A stretch of DNA of 64,000 nt from Mesorhizobium sp. NZP2077 (GTDB taxonomy: Bacteria; Pseudomonadota; Alphaproteobacteria; Rhizobiales; Rhizobiaceae): contig NZ_CP051293.1 in assembly GCF_013170805.1 (NCBI RefSeq), positions 1,928,001-1,992,000 on the forward strand, given 5' to 3'. Positions within the stretch are counted from its first letter, which is position 1. The number at the start of each line of letters is the position of its first letter. This document shows, in pieces, positions 30,454 to 43,820 of the stretch. The notes below the pieces were generated by a model that did not search any database, was not told the origin of the DNA, and saw only the letters and a list, made by a program, of their open reading frames with translations. Both the position numbers and the translations under genes were made by a program.

Positions 30454-30482
30454 CTTGAAATGCATTCCGGCGCTCCCCAAAT
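30454..30482 (+). promoter_or_regulatory. RpoH (sigma-32)-type promoter of hsp20
   Basis: CTTGAAA (30454-30460) and CCCCAAAT (30475-30482) separated by 14 bases, an almost consensus heat-shock promoter. It predicts transcription from about 30489, a leader of about 100 nt. Confidence 0.78.
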
Positions 30483-30489
30483 GTGGAAT

Positions 30490-30591
30490 GCGGTCGCCAA
30501 TGTCGGGGCCGCTGGTCCTCCCGGAACGCCGCTTAAGGGTTTCGCAGCGACCATACGCAAACCATGTTGCTCAACAGGAGAACACCTCATG
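30490..30591 (+). promoter_or_regulatory. ROSE-like RNA thermometer in the hsp20 leader
   Basis: The predicted 100-nt leader ends in a hairpin (30566-30583) where GUUGCUC pairs with GAGAAC across a 5-base loop, leaving one G bulged. This masks part of the AGGAG ribosome binding site (30576-30580). UUGCU with an unpaired G opposite the ribosome binding site is the defining feature of ROSE elements that control rhizobial small heat-shock genes by melting at high temperature. The upper hairpins were not resolved. Confidence 0.72.
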
Positions 30592-31056
30592 CGTCACGTT
30601 GATTTTTCCCCGCTCTATCGCTCGACTGTCGGCTTCGACCGTCTCTTCACCATGCTGGATTCGCTTGCGCAGCCCGATGGCGCGCAAACCTATCCGCCCT
30701 ACAACATCGAGCGCACCGGTGAGGATTCCTACCGGATTTCGATGGCGGTCGCCGGCTTCTCGGACGAGGAAATCTCGATCGAAGCCCACCGCAACGTGTT
30801 GACAGTGAAGGGTGAGCGCAAGGACGAGGGCACCGGCGAAGGCTCCGAACTGCTCTATCGCGGCATTGCCTCGAGGGCCTTCGAGCGCCGCTTCCAGCTT
30901 GCCGATCACGTTGAAGTCGTCGGCGCCGCGCTGAAGAACGGCCTGCTCTTCGTCGACCTCAAGCGCAACATCCCCGAGGAGCTGAAGCCGCGCAAGATCG
31001 CGATCACTTCGGCTCCGGCCAAGGCCAAGCAGATCGAGGCCAAGACCGCTGCGTAA
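30589..31056 (+). CDS. Small heat-shock protein, Hsp20/IbpA family
   Basis: 155 residues from ATG 30589 (behind AGGAG). The alpha-crystallin domain spans about residues 38-135, with YRISMAVAGFSDEEISIEAHRNVLTVKGER and the C-terminal KNGLLFVDLKRNIPEE. The N-terminal MRHVDFSPLYRSTVGFDRLF is typical of the rhizobial class A small heat-shock proteins. It is an ATP-independent holdase. Expression appears double-controlled, by an RpoH-type promoter and an RNA thermometer. Confidence 0.95.
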   Translation: MRHVDFSPLYRSTVGFDRLFTMLDSLAQPDGAQTYPPYNIERTGEDSYRISMAVAGFSDEEISIEAHRNVLTVKGERKDEGTGEGSELLYRGIASRAFERRFQLADHVEVVGAALKNGLLFVDLKRNIPEELKPRKIAITSAPAKAKQIEAKTAA

Positions 31057-31093
31057 CGTAGCCCAGGAATAGAAGCGTCTCCTCCCGAGACGA

Positions 31094-31121
31094 AAGCGGC
31101 GCTGAAAGGCGCCGCTTTTTT
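31094..31121 (+). terminator. Intrinsic terminator of hsp20
   Basis: Perfect 8-bp stem AGCGGCGC/GCGCCGCT with a 6-base loop followed by six T (31115-31120). Its T-run touches the stop codon of the convergent MBL-fold gene. Confidence 0.9.
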
Positions 31122-32010
31122 ATTGGCCGGTGGTGATAACGGCTTCGACGTTTTGCCGGTGAACGGCCTCGTATGGCGCGAAATACTTGACCGCACCGGT
31201 GGCGAACATGTCGGCGCCAAACGTTCTCAGATCCTGTCTTGCCAGATCGGGTTCGTGCCTACAGGCAAGCAGCTTGCCGACATAGGCCTGAGTCGCTGCA
31301 ATGAAGCTTGCGTCATAGCCACCCGCCTCGATTGCTTCCAGGGAGCCGTGATTGGGCAGGATCCGGTTTATTTTCCAGCCGGCCATGCGTTCGAGATCGA
31401 TCAGATGTTCGGCTAGCCGCTCCGGTTCGGCGACATAGGTGATTGGATTCTCCAGCGTGTCGCCCGCCAGCAGCAGGCCGGTGCCGGGCATGAGCAGTAC
31501 ACTGCCGTCATGGCTGTGGATTTCAACCTGGTGAAGCTCGACCGCAATCGACCCAACCATCAGGCTGAGGCTGCCGGCGTAGGTCCTGTTCGGCAGGACG
31601 AGCGGCATGATCGGCGGACTGCCACCTTCTATTTCAGCGCGGTTGCTCGCCAGAGCCGCGGCGGTCAGGTGGTTTGCGATGATCTCGCAATCCTGGAACA
31701 CCTCGTTGCCCGCAATATGGTCGTCATGCCAGTGGCTGAGCACAACCCGGATCGAGGTTACCCCCATGGCTTCAAGCGTTTGCCTGATGAAACGGGCATG
31801 GGGCAGTGAAATGTGCGTGTCATAGACAAGCGCCTGCGACCCATCGATGATCGCATAGGTGCATATGCCCAGCGCATAGGCGCCGTCGTCGAGCCAGTTT
31901 GGTGCGTCCGACCAGGCACGAGCGCCGTCAATGCGGCCATCGTAGAAGCCAAGGACGTTTGGTGCTGGACGGACCAGCCGCATTGTCGAGCCAAGAGGCG
32001 GCTTGGTCAT
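31120..32010 (-). CDS. MBL-fold metallo-hydrolase
   Basis: 296 residues from ATG 32010. The metallo-beta-lactamase metal motif is SHWHDDHIAGNEV (about residue 88), with further ligands in the SHDGSVLLM (about 165) and LLAGDTLENP segments and RILPNHGS (about 214). These bind two metal ions that hydrolyse esters, thioesters, lactones or similar bonds. The substrate is not evident. It follows the threonine aldolase gene after 23 bases and is probably in the same transcript. The longer open frame upstream is the shadow of the aldolase gene. Confidence 0.82.
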   Translation of the reverse strand: MTKPPLGSTMRLVRPAPNVLGFYDGRIDGARAWSDAPNWLDDGAYALGICTYAIIDGSQALVYDTHISLPHARFIRQTLEAMGVTSIRVVLSHWHDDHIAGNEVFQDCEIIANHLTAAALASNRAEIEGGSPPIMPLVLPNRTYAGSLSLMVGSIAVELHQVEIHSHDGSVLLMPGTGLLLAGDTLENPITYVAEPERLAEHLIDLERMAGWKINRILPNHGSLEAIEAGGYDASFIAATQAYVGKLLACRHEPDLARQDLRTFGADMFATGAVKYFAPYEAVHRQNVEAVITTGQ

Positions 32011-32033
32011 TTGCTTGCTCGCGATCTCGGAAC

Positions 32034-33083
32034 TCAAGCAATCAGCTGGCCAAAGCGGTCGACGTCCTCTGACGTCGTGGCAAAGCTGGTGACGAAGCGG
32101 TAGAGCAGTTCGTCCTCGCCGATATGGCCGTCGAAGCCATGCGGTTTGTGCCAGTCGTAAAAGGCAGCGCCCGCCGCCTGCAGCCTCTCGGCCTCGGTCT
32201 TCTTGATCACCGCGAACACCTCGTTGGCTTGCGGCAGCCATGCCAGTTTGGCGTGGGCCGAATCCTCGATTGCCGCGGCGAGGCGTGCGGCCATGGCGTT
32301 GGCTTGGCGCGCGGTGTCGAGCCATTGGCCGTCCCTGAAATAGGCTTCGAACTGCGCCGCGACGAAGCGCGACTTCGAGAACAGCTGCGCGGAACGCTTG
32401 CGCAGGAAGGCCAATTCCTTGGCGCGGTCGAGGTCGAACAGCACGATCGCCTCGGCGCACCAGCAACCATTCTTGGTGCCGCCGAAAGACAGGATGTCGA
32501 CACCGCGTTTCCAGGTCATTTCGGCCGGCGTCGTGTCGAGCGCGACCAGCGCATTGGCAAAGCGGGCGCCATCCATGTGCAGCGGCACGGAATGCTGCTT
32601 GGCAATGGCCGAAATCGCCTCGATCTCATTCAGACCGTAAATGGTGCCGACCTCGGTCGACTGGGTGATCGAAACCGCCATCGGCCGACCCCAGTGGACG
32701 ATTTCGGGCGCGAAGCGGCCAATGGTCCGCTCCAGATTGTGCGGGTCGATCTTGCCCAGGGCGCCATCGATGGCATGTAGCCGCGAGCCGCCGGAAAAAT
32801 ACTCCGGCGCGCCGCACTCGTCCTCAATGACATGAGATTCGCGGTGGGCGAACGAGATGCCGCCGGGCTTGTTGAAGGTGGTCAGCGACAGCGAGTTGGC
32901 GGCGGTGCCGGTCGCCACGAAGAACACCGCGACCTCGCGTTCGAAAATCTCGCTGAACCTGGTGTAGACCGCCTGGTCGAGTGCGCTGTCGCCATAGGCG
33001 GTGGCAAAGCCGCCGGCCGCGGCCGACAGGCCGGCAACGATATTGGGATGGGCGCCTGCCCAATTGTCGGAAGCGAAGAACAT
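32034..33083 (-). CDS. ltaE: Low-specificity L-threonine aldolase / beta-eliminating lyase family
   Basis: 349 residues from ATG 33083. A PLP-dependent fold-type I enzyme: FFVATGTAANSLSL (about residue 54) holds the phosphate, HMDGARFANAL (about 168) contacts the pyridine ring, and the PLP lysine lies in LSFGGTKNGCW (about 199). It cleaves threonine or allo-threonine to glycine and acetaldehyde. Transcribed divergently from gltB across a 493-bp gap. Confidence 0.88.
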   Translation of the reverse strand: MFFASDNWAGAHPNIVAGLSAAAGGFATAYGDSALDQAVYTRFSEIFEREVAVFFVATGTAANSLSLTTFNKPGGISFAHRESHVIEDECGAPEYFSGGSRLHAIDGALGKIDPHNLERTIGRFAPEIVHWGRPMAVSITQSTEVGTIYGLNEIEAISAIAKQHSVPLHMDGARFANALVALDTTPAEMTWKRGVDILSFGGTKNGCWCAEAIVLFDLDRAKELAFLRKRSAQLFSKSRFVAAQFEAYFRDGQWLDTARQANAMAARLAAAIEDSAHAKLAWLPQANEVFAVIKKTEAERLQAAGAAFYDWHKPHGFDGHIGEDELLYRFVTSFATTSEDVDRFGQLIA

Positions 33084-33576
33084 GCATCTGCCTGTGTTTG
33101 GGAAATCGGTGCGGAGTTGACTGGTTTCAGAGGTCAACCGCAAGGGCCAGACGCCGGAAAACCGTTAAAGCCAGTCAAGCCGACAGGGTCGGGATCGGCG
33201 ACTGAAGCTTACGTTTTCCCTCAACTTCACGACATTTTATGTCGCGGGAAGCTCAAGTTTTTTGTGAATCGGTCTTGTGTGCGTCCGGGAATTCTGCCAT
33301 AAAAATTTAGGACAGTAGTGCTGTCTTATTTTGTCACACAAAACAGGCTGGATTGGCGTAACATATTGGCCTCTCCGGCTGTTGCTGCGAGCGACAGGTG
33401 GACGGCCAGACGCTGGCCTGTACGATACCAGATGCGAACCATGCGGAAAGCCGCCTGGTTCGGCAAGGATTTCGCAAGACGTGCCGCAAGGATCAGGGTG
33501 AGCCAAGCGCTTGCCGAGGCAAATTAGCGACCTAAGAATGGCCAGCGCCCGAAGGGCTGGGATGGAGGATGTGACA
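33084..33576. other. Divergent intergenic region between ltaE and gltB
   Basis: 493 bases with no supportable gene. It includes a 6-bp inverted repeat CGACAT-TTT-ATGTCG (33230-33244) and a GACAG/CTGTC hairpin (33311-33325) followed by an AT-rich stretch. Promoters for both directions must be here, but no clear sigma-70 or sigma-54 box could be assigned. Confidence 0.5.
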
Positions 33577-38322
<4,746 letters not shown>

Positions 38323-38464
38323 ATTTTCGCAATTGCCGGGGAGCCCAGGTTTCCCGGCTCACCTTCATCGACAGTTTGACCTCGGGTGCAAGCTTGCCAT
38401 GGCTGCCTCTAGAGGTTAACGGGTGCGGCGAAAACCGCACCATCTGGACAGCAGGAACTGGACC

Positions 38465-39919
38465 ATGGGCAAGGTAACAGGCTTTCTCGAAATCGACCGG
38501 CAGGTGCACAAGTACCAGCCGGCCTCCGACCGCATCCGGCACTTCCGTGAGTTCACGCTGCCGATGTCGGACAAGGAGGTCGAGAAACAGGCCGCGCGCT
38601 GCATGGATTGCGGCATTCCGTTCTGTCACGGGCCGACCGGCTGCCCGATCCACAACCAGATCCCCGACTGGAACGACCTCGTCTATAACGGGGACTGGGA
38701 CAACGCGATCCGCAACCTGCATTCGACCAACAATTTCCCGGAATTTACCGGCCGCATCTGCCCCGCGCCTTGCGAGGAAGCCTGCACGCTGAATCTCGAG
38801 GACATTCCGGTCGCCATCAAGACGGTCGAGCAGGCGATCGCCGACAAGGCCTATGAGACGGGCCATATCAGGCCCTATCCGCCGGAGAAGAAGACCGGCA
38901 AGCGGGTCGCCATCATCGGCTCCGGCCCGGCCGGCATGGCGGCCGCGCAGCAGCTCGGCCGCGCCGGCCATGACGTCCATGTCTATGAGCGCGAGAGCCG
39001 CCCGGGCGGGCTGATGCGTTACGGCATTCCCGACTTCAAGATCGAGAAGCACTATATCGACCGCCGCATCGAACAGATGCAGGGCGAGGGCGTGACCTTC
39101 CATTGCGGCGTCAATGTCGGTGTCGACAAGCCGGTGACCGAGCTGCTCGCCGAGCATGATGCCGTGCTCTATTGTGGCGGCTCGGAAACGCCGCGTGCCG
39201 CCGGCATTCCCGGCGACGATCTCGGCGGCGTGCATGATGCGATGCCCTATCTGGTGCAGCAGAACCGCCGTGTCGGCGGCGAGCCGATCCAGTCGGTGGC
39301 TTGGCCGTCGCATCCGATCATCGCCGGCGGACAGCATGTCGTCGTCGTCGGCGGCGGCGATACCGCGTCCGACTGCGTCGGCACCGCCTTCCGTCAGGGT
39401 GCGGTGCGCGTCACCCAGCTCGACATCCGCCCGCAGCCGCCCGAAAAGGAAGACAAGCTCGCCGTCTGGCCCTACTGGGCGACCAAGATGCGCACCTCGT
39501 CCTCGCAGGCCGAGGGCGCCGAGCGCGAATTCCAGGTGGCGACGCTCGAATTCATCGGCGAAGAGGGCCAGCTGACCGGCGTCAAATGCTGCGAGGTCGA
39601 CGACAAGCGCAAGCCGATCCCCGGCACCGAATTCGTCATCCGTGCCGATCTCGCCTTCATCGCCATCGGCTTTGCCGGGCCGGCCGTCGTCGGCGTGGCG
39701 AAGGAGTTGGAGGGCGAGATGAAGATCACCACCGACAGCCGGCGTTCCCGGAATGTCGAGGCCAATGACCGCGACTATCGCACCAGCGTCGACCGTCTCT
39801 ATGCGGCGGGCGACGTGCGCCGTGGCCAGTCGCTGGTCGTCTGGGCGATCCGCGAGGGCCGCCAGGCGGCGCGTTCGATCGACGAGGCGCTGATGGGGAC
39901 GAGCGTCCTCCCGCGCTGA
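38465..39919 (+). CDS. gltD: Glutamate synthase [NADPH], small subunit
   Basis: 484 residues from ATG 38465. Two 4Fe-4S cysteine sets are near the N-terminus (CMDCGIPFC and CPAPCEEAC, about residues 47-108). An FAD motif [15 protein letters not shown] (about 149) and an NADPH motif [16 protein letters not shown] (about 293) follow. It passes electrons from NADPH to the large subunit. In operon with gltB. Confidence 0.97.
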   Translation: MGKVTGFLEIDRQVHKYQPASDRIRHFREFTLPMSDKEVEKQAARCMDCGIPFCHGPTGCPIHNQIPDWNDLVYNGDWDNAIRNLHSTNNFPEFTGRICPAPCEEACTLNLEDIPVAIKTVEQAIADKAYETGHIRPYPPEKKTGKRVAIIGSGPAGMAAAQQLGRAGHDVHVYERESRPGGLMRYGIPDFKIEKHYIDRRIEQMQGEGVTFHCGVNVGVDKPVTELLAEHDAVLYCGGSETPRAAGIPGDDLGGVHDAMPYLVQQNRRVGGEPIQSVAWPSHPIIAGGQHVVVVGGGDTASDCVGTAFRQGAVRVTQLDIRPQPPEKEDKLAVWPYWATKMRTSSSQAEGAEREFQVATLEFIGEEGQLTGVKCCEVDDKRKPIPGTEFVIRADLAFIAIGFAGPAVVGVAKELEGEMKITTDSRRSRNVEANDRDYRTSVDRLYAAGDVRRGQSLVVWAIREGRQAARSIDEALMGTSVLPR

Positions 39920-39949
39920 GATCGTACGGCCTCGGAGCGCTCCAGGCTA

Positions 39950-41179
39950 TTAAGGGGTGATCGCCGTCGTCGTGTCGGCAGCAGCGGCCGTCGCCGGCGG
40001 TTCGGGCCTCGGCGGCCTGGAGAAATCGTCGGCGCGGCCGGGTGACGCCTCCGACGCCTTGCCCTCGATCACCAGTCTTTCCGCTGGAAGAGCCGGATTG
40101 GCCTTTGCCGGCGGGGCGGCGCCGAGCAGTTCGGTGCCGCCGTCGAGCGCCGGGTCGCTGAGCAGCATCGGTGCGGTGCGGTCGATGACAATGGGTGCGG
40201 CCGCCGGCGCCGGTGCCTCGACGGGCGCGCCCGCCGGTGCCGTCGCCGGGGCCACGCTGCCGGGAGCAGCCAGGCCCAGGATCTTCATCAGCGGCTTTTC
40301 GGTATAGAAAGCGAGCTTGCGCTTGCCGGCCTTGGAGACGTTGATGCCGTCATCGGCGCGCAGCCGCACCGGCTGGCCGTTCATGTCGGGGCCGGTGGTG
40401 ATGAAAGCGCCGGTCTCGTCGACAAAGCCGTCCCAGACATCGACGAATTCGCCGCCATGGTTTTCGGCGGCCTGGTGATAGATGTCGTTGAAGGCCAGCA
40501 TATCGGACGTCATCTTCGGCACCCTGAAGGCCGGCATGCCGACCCAAAGGAACGGCACCTTGGCGTCGGCGATGGCCTTGCCGAGTTCGTCGGTGCGGCG
40601 TTCATATTCCTTGGTCCAGTTCTCCGATCGGGGCTGCTCGCGCACATCCCCCACCTTCATCTGCTGGCGGTCGTTGGAGCCGAGCATGACAACCACGGCG
40701 GCCGGTTTCTCGGTCTCGATCAGCGATTTGATCTGTTCGGGCCAGTTGTAGAAGTCATCGCGCACGAAACCGGATGAGCCATTGGAGCGGACGACGATCC
40801 GGACGGCCGGATTATCGGCAAAGGCGGTGTCCAGGCCTTCGGCGAGGCCGGACGCCATGAAGTCGCCGACCACCAGGACAGTCCGAGCGTCCGGCGCCTT
40901 CTCAACTATCGGCACTTGTGGTTCGACGGGCGCACGTGGGACCCGGGGTTTGCGTGGCTTCGGCTTTGCCTTCTGGATGTCGAGCGGCGGCTCGATCCGC
41001 TCGCTGCGGCGCGGAAACAAAAGGTCGCGCAACGACCATCCACGATTCTGCTGCGGCTGCTCCTGCGCCATGGCCGGTGCGTGGAAGGCACCGGCGGCGC
41101 CGATCGCCAGCAGGACGATCGCAAGACAAAGGATCGGCGTGCGACGAACAAGGATCGCGATACGCGCGGCCGAAACCAA
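39950..41179 (-). CDS. SGNH/GDSL hydrolase-like protein, DUF459 family
   Basis: 409 residues, with a signal peptide or anchor (about residues 14-38). A proline/lysine-rich linker precedes an SGNH domain with [15 protein letters not shown] (in which the block-I GDS motif is GDF, so the usual nucleophilic serine is replaced or shifted), [12 protein letters not shown] and [14 protein letters not shown] (replacing the terminal DxxH). The family is common in rhizobia and placed in the periplasm; activity is uncertain. The start is TTG 41179 behind GGAGGAG. The last 130 residues are Ala/Pro-rich and low in complexity. Confidence 0.82.
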   Translation of the reverse strand: MVSAARIAILVRRTPILCLAIVLLAIGAAGAFHAPAMAQEQPQQNRGWSLRDLLFPRRSERIEPPLDIQKAKPKPRKPRVPRAPVEPQVPIVEKAPDARTVLVVGDFMASGLAEGLDTAFADNPAVRIVVRSNGSSGFVRDDFYNWPEQIKSLIETEKPAAVVVMLGSNDRQQMKVGDVREQPRSENWTKEYERRTDELGKAIADAKVPFLWVGMPAFRVPKMTSDMLAFNDIYHQAAENHGGEFVDVWDGFVDETGAFITTGPDMNGQPVRLRADDGINVSKAGKRKLAFYTEKPLMKILGLAAPGSVAPATAPAGAPVEAPAPAAAPIVIDRTAPMLLSDPALDGGTELLGAAPPAKANPALPAERLVIEGKASEASPGRADDFSRPPRPEPPATAAAADTTTAITP

Positions 41180-41303
41180 TCACTCCTCCATCCCCTTGTG
41201 CCTGGTCCCGCAAACCGGAGCCGGTTTTGCGGTCGGGCGCAAGTTCAAAGTGCCATGGCGCCCGCCGAGTGCGCTAGAAACGCGCGTGGCGCCGTGGTCG
41301 GCT

Positions 41304-42527
41304 CTATTTTTGTCTGAGCCATTTGAGCACTTCCATGCTCGGGTAACCGTCCTGGGTCAAGCCGACCTTTGCCTGATAGGTCATGATGGCTGTTTTGGTG
41401 CCGTCACCGATCTTGCCGTCGAACTTGCCGTCATAAAGCCCGTGCTGCGAAAGCCGCTTCTGCAATTCCTGCCTTTCCTCGAAGGAGAGCTTGGTGAAAG
41501 GCCGGTGCCAGTCCTGCACGAGCCCACTGGAGCCGGCGATCTCGTCGGCAAGAAGGCCGACCGCGAGGGCATATTTGTCGGCGTTGTTGTAGGCCTTGAT
41601 GACGGAAAAATTCCTGATCATCAGGAAGGCAGGCCCGCCACGGCCATCCGGCACCTTCAGCGTCGCCTTGTCGGTGGGATTCTTGAACGGTTTGCCATTG
41701 GCCCTGACGACGCCGAGCGCCTGCCATTGCGCCAGCGTCTTCGATCCGGCGGGCAGTTTTCCGGCCGGTATCGTGACTTCGTAGCCCCAGGTCTTGCCGG
41801 CCTGCCAGCCATTCTTCTTCAACAGATTGGCTGATGTCGCCAGCGCATCGGGGATGGAATTCCAGATATCGCGCTTGCCGTTGCCGTCCATGTCGACGGC
41901 ATAATGCTGGTAGCTGGTGGGAATGAACTGGGTCTGGCCCATGGCGCCGGCCCAGGAGCCCATCAGGTGGCTTTCGTCGATGTCGCCGGTCTGCAGGATC
42001 TTCAGCGCCGCGACCAACTGGGTGCGGGCATATTTCGACCGCTTCGGATCGCCATAACCGAGTGTCGCCAGCGAACGCACCACGTTGCGCATGATGTCGT
42101 CACGCTTGAGGATCTCGCCATAGTTCGATTCCATCGACCAGATGGCGAGCAGAATGTAGCGGTCGACGCCGAACCGCGCCTCGATCCTGTCCAGCCAAGG
42201 CTTCCATTTCTTGGCCATCTGCTGGCCGACGGCTTTGGACTGGTCGTGGACGCGGTTGTCGAAATAATCCCAGGCGGGTGCCGTGAATTCAGGCTGCGTG
42301 CGCGCCTTATCCAGCACCACCGGATCGGGCTCCTTGATGTCCCGGAAAGCCTGGTCGTAGACAGAGCCGGAAACGCCGCCGGCCAAGGCGGTGGCACGGA
42401 AGCCGGCGACCCATTGCCGGAAACCGGCGTCGGCGAAGGCTGGTCCGGCAGGCATCAGCAAAGCGAGCGAGAGGCTGGCCGCCGTCATGACGCTGGTAAA
42501 ATGTTTTGCGACATTGCGAACGGACAT
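41304..42527 (-). CDS. Lytic murein transglycosylase (MltB/SLT_2 type) with peptidoglycan-binding domain
   Basis: 407 residues from ATG 42527 with an N-terminal signal peptide (cleavage near AFA, residue 32). The catalytic glutamate is in AIWSMESNYGEIL (about residue 127), and GAMGQTQFIPTSYQHYAVDMDGNGKRD follows. The C-terminal 60 residues form a PG_binding_1 repeat (LQKRLSQHGLYDGKFDGKIGDGTKTAI). It cleaves the MurNAc-GlcNAc bond of peptidoglycan with formation of a 1,6-anhydro ring. Confidence 0.92.
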   Translation of the reverse strand: MSVRNVAKHFTSVMTAASLSLALLMPAGPAFADAGFRQWVAGFRATALAGGVSGSVYDQAFRDIKEPDPVVLDKARTQPEFTAPAWDYFDNRVHDQSKAVGQQMAKKWKPWLDRIEARFGVDRYILLAIWSMESNYGEILKRDDIMRNVVRSLATLGYGDPKRSKYARTQLVAALKILQTGDIDESHLMGSWAGAMGQTQFIPTSYQHYAVDMDGNGKRDIWNSIPDALATSANLLKKNGWQAGKTWGYEVTIPAGKLPAGSKTLAQWQALGVVRANGKPFKNPTDKATLKVPDGRGGPAFLMIRNFSVIKAYNNADKYALAVGLLADEIAGSSGLVQDWHRPFTKLSFEERQELQKRLSQHGLYDGKFDGKIGDGTKTAIMTYQAKVGLTQDGYPSMEVLKWLRQK

Positions 42528-42738
42528 GTTTTCCCCCTTCTCTGTCTCAGGAATGACCATTCATCGCCGAACCGGGTTAGGAATTAGTTTACCATAGGTG
42601 TCGCCTGGAACGAAAAGACACCTCGATGCTTTAACCGGTGGAAGTTTCCCTCACCCGCTCCAGTAATCTTCAATTCCGGCGTGAAAATGTCGCGAGACAG
42701 GGATTGCGGAGCCGGGCAGCAAACGGATAATTGAAAGC

Positions 42739-43644
42739 ATGAAAAGAGTTCGCAAGGCAGTTTTCCCAGTCGCCGGTCTCGGCACGCGGTTCCTCCCGGC
42801 CACCAAGGCTGTTCCCAAGGAGATGCTGACCGTCGTCGACCGGCCGGTCATCCAGTATGTGGTGGATGAGGCGCGCGAAGCGGGCATCGAGCATTTCATC
42901 TTCGTGACGGGCCGAAACAAGGCGGTCATCGAGGACCATTTCGATATCCAGTTCGAACTCTATGACACGCTGGCCCAGCGCGGCAAGGACGAGCAGCTTG
43001 CCCGGCTGCAGCGGCTGCAGCCGGGGCCGGGGCAGACCAGCTTCACCCGCCAGCAGGTGCCGATGGGGCTGGGCCATGCCGTCTGGTGCGCGCGGGAACT
43101 GGTCGGCGACGAGCCGTTCGCGCTTCTATTGCCCGACATGATCATGCAGTCGGAGAAGAGCTGTATGAAGGCGATGGTCGAGCTCTACGAGGAAACCGGC
43201 AACAACATCATCGCCGTGCAGGAATGCGACCCGGCGGAGGCCCACAAATACGGCATCGTCGGTCGCGGCGAGGACACGCATCACGGCTTCCGCATCACCG
43301 AGATGGTGGAGAAGCCGAAGACCGGTACAGCACCCTCCAACCTCTACATCAACGGCCGCTACATCCTGCAGCCCGAGATATTCAAGATCCTCGAAGGCCA
43401 GGAAAAGGGCGCCGGCAACGAAATACAGCTCACCGACGCGATGCTGAAGCTGGAAAAGCAGCAGGCCTTCTACGGTTACCACTATAAGGGCCGCACCTTC
43501 GATTGCGGTTCGCCGGAAGGTTTTGTCGAGGCCAATGTCGCCTTCGCGCTGTGGCGCAGCGACATGAACGAGAACATGGCCGGCGTCATCCGCACGCTGC
43601 TTGACGAAATGAAGCCGTCAGAGCGCCGCGGGGCTGCGTTTTAG
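42739..43644 (+). CDS. galU: UTP--glucose-1-phosphate uridylyltransferase
   Basis: 301 residues. The nucleotidyltransferase N-terminus [23 protein letters not shown] (residues 7-29) is diagnostic, as are [19 protein letters not shown] and the C-terminal [18 protein letters not shown]. It makes UDP-glucose for exopolysaccharide, LPS core and cyclic glucan synthesis. The gene lies close to kdsD, another cell-surface sugar gene. A dispersed repeat follows it. Confidence 0.96.
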   Translation: MKRVRKAVFPVAGLGTRFLPATKAVPKEMLTVVDRPVIQYVVDEAREAGIEHFIFVTGRNKAVIEDHFDIQFELYDTLAQRGKDEQLARLQRLQPGPGQTSFTRQQVPMGLGHAVWCARELVGDEPFALLLPDMIMQSEKSCMKAMVELYEETGNNIIAVQECDPAEAHKYGIVGRGEDTHHGFRITEMVEKPKTGTAPSNLYINGRYILQPEIFKILEGQEKGAGNEIQLTDAMLKLEKQQAFYGYHYKGRTFDCGSPEGFVEANVAFALWRSDMNENMAGVIRTLLDEMKPSERRGAAF

Positions 43645-43652
43645 GGTACGCC

Positions 43653-43800
43653 GATATTCAGGTGATGCCGGCCTGCGGATGGCCAGTGCCTGCGCTTCCC
43701 CGTTCTACTGCGTCGCAGTAGAACTGTGCTCACGTACTTCAAGTACGCTCCGCTCCGGTTCTCGGTATCAGCCATTCTCGGCCTGACCTGAATCTCGACA
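43653..43800. repeat. Dispersed intergenic repeat, intact copy A
   Basis: About 148 bases with long-range dyad symmetry: ATTCAGGTGATGCCGGCC near one end and GGCCTGACCTGAAT near the other. Internal palindromes are TCTACTGCGTCGCAGTAGA and GTACTTCAAGTAC. A second copy at 46839-48305 is split by a mobile cassette. This copy follows the galU stop directly. Confidence 0.8.
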
Positions 43801-43820
43801 TACCCTTGGCGCATGTGCCT

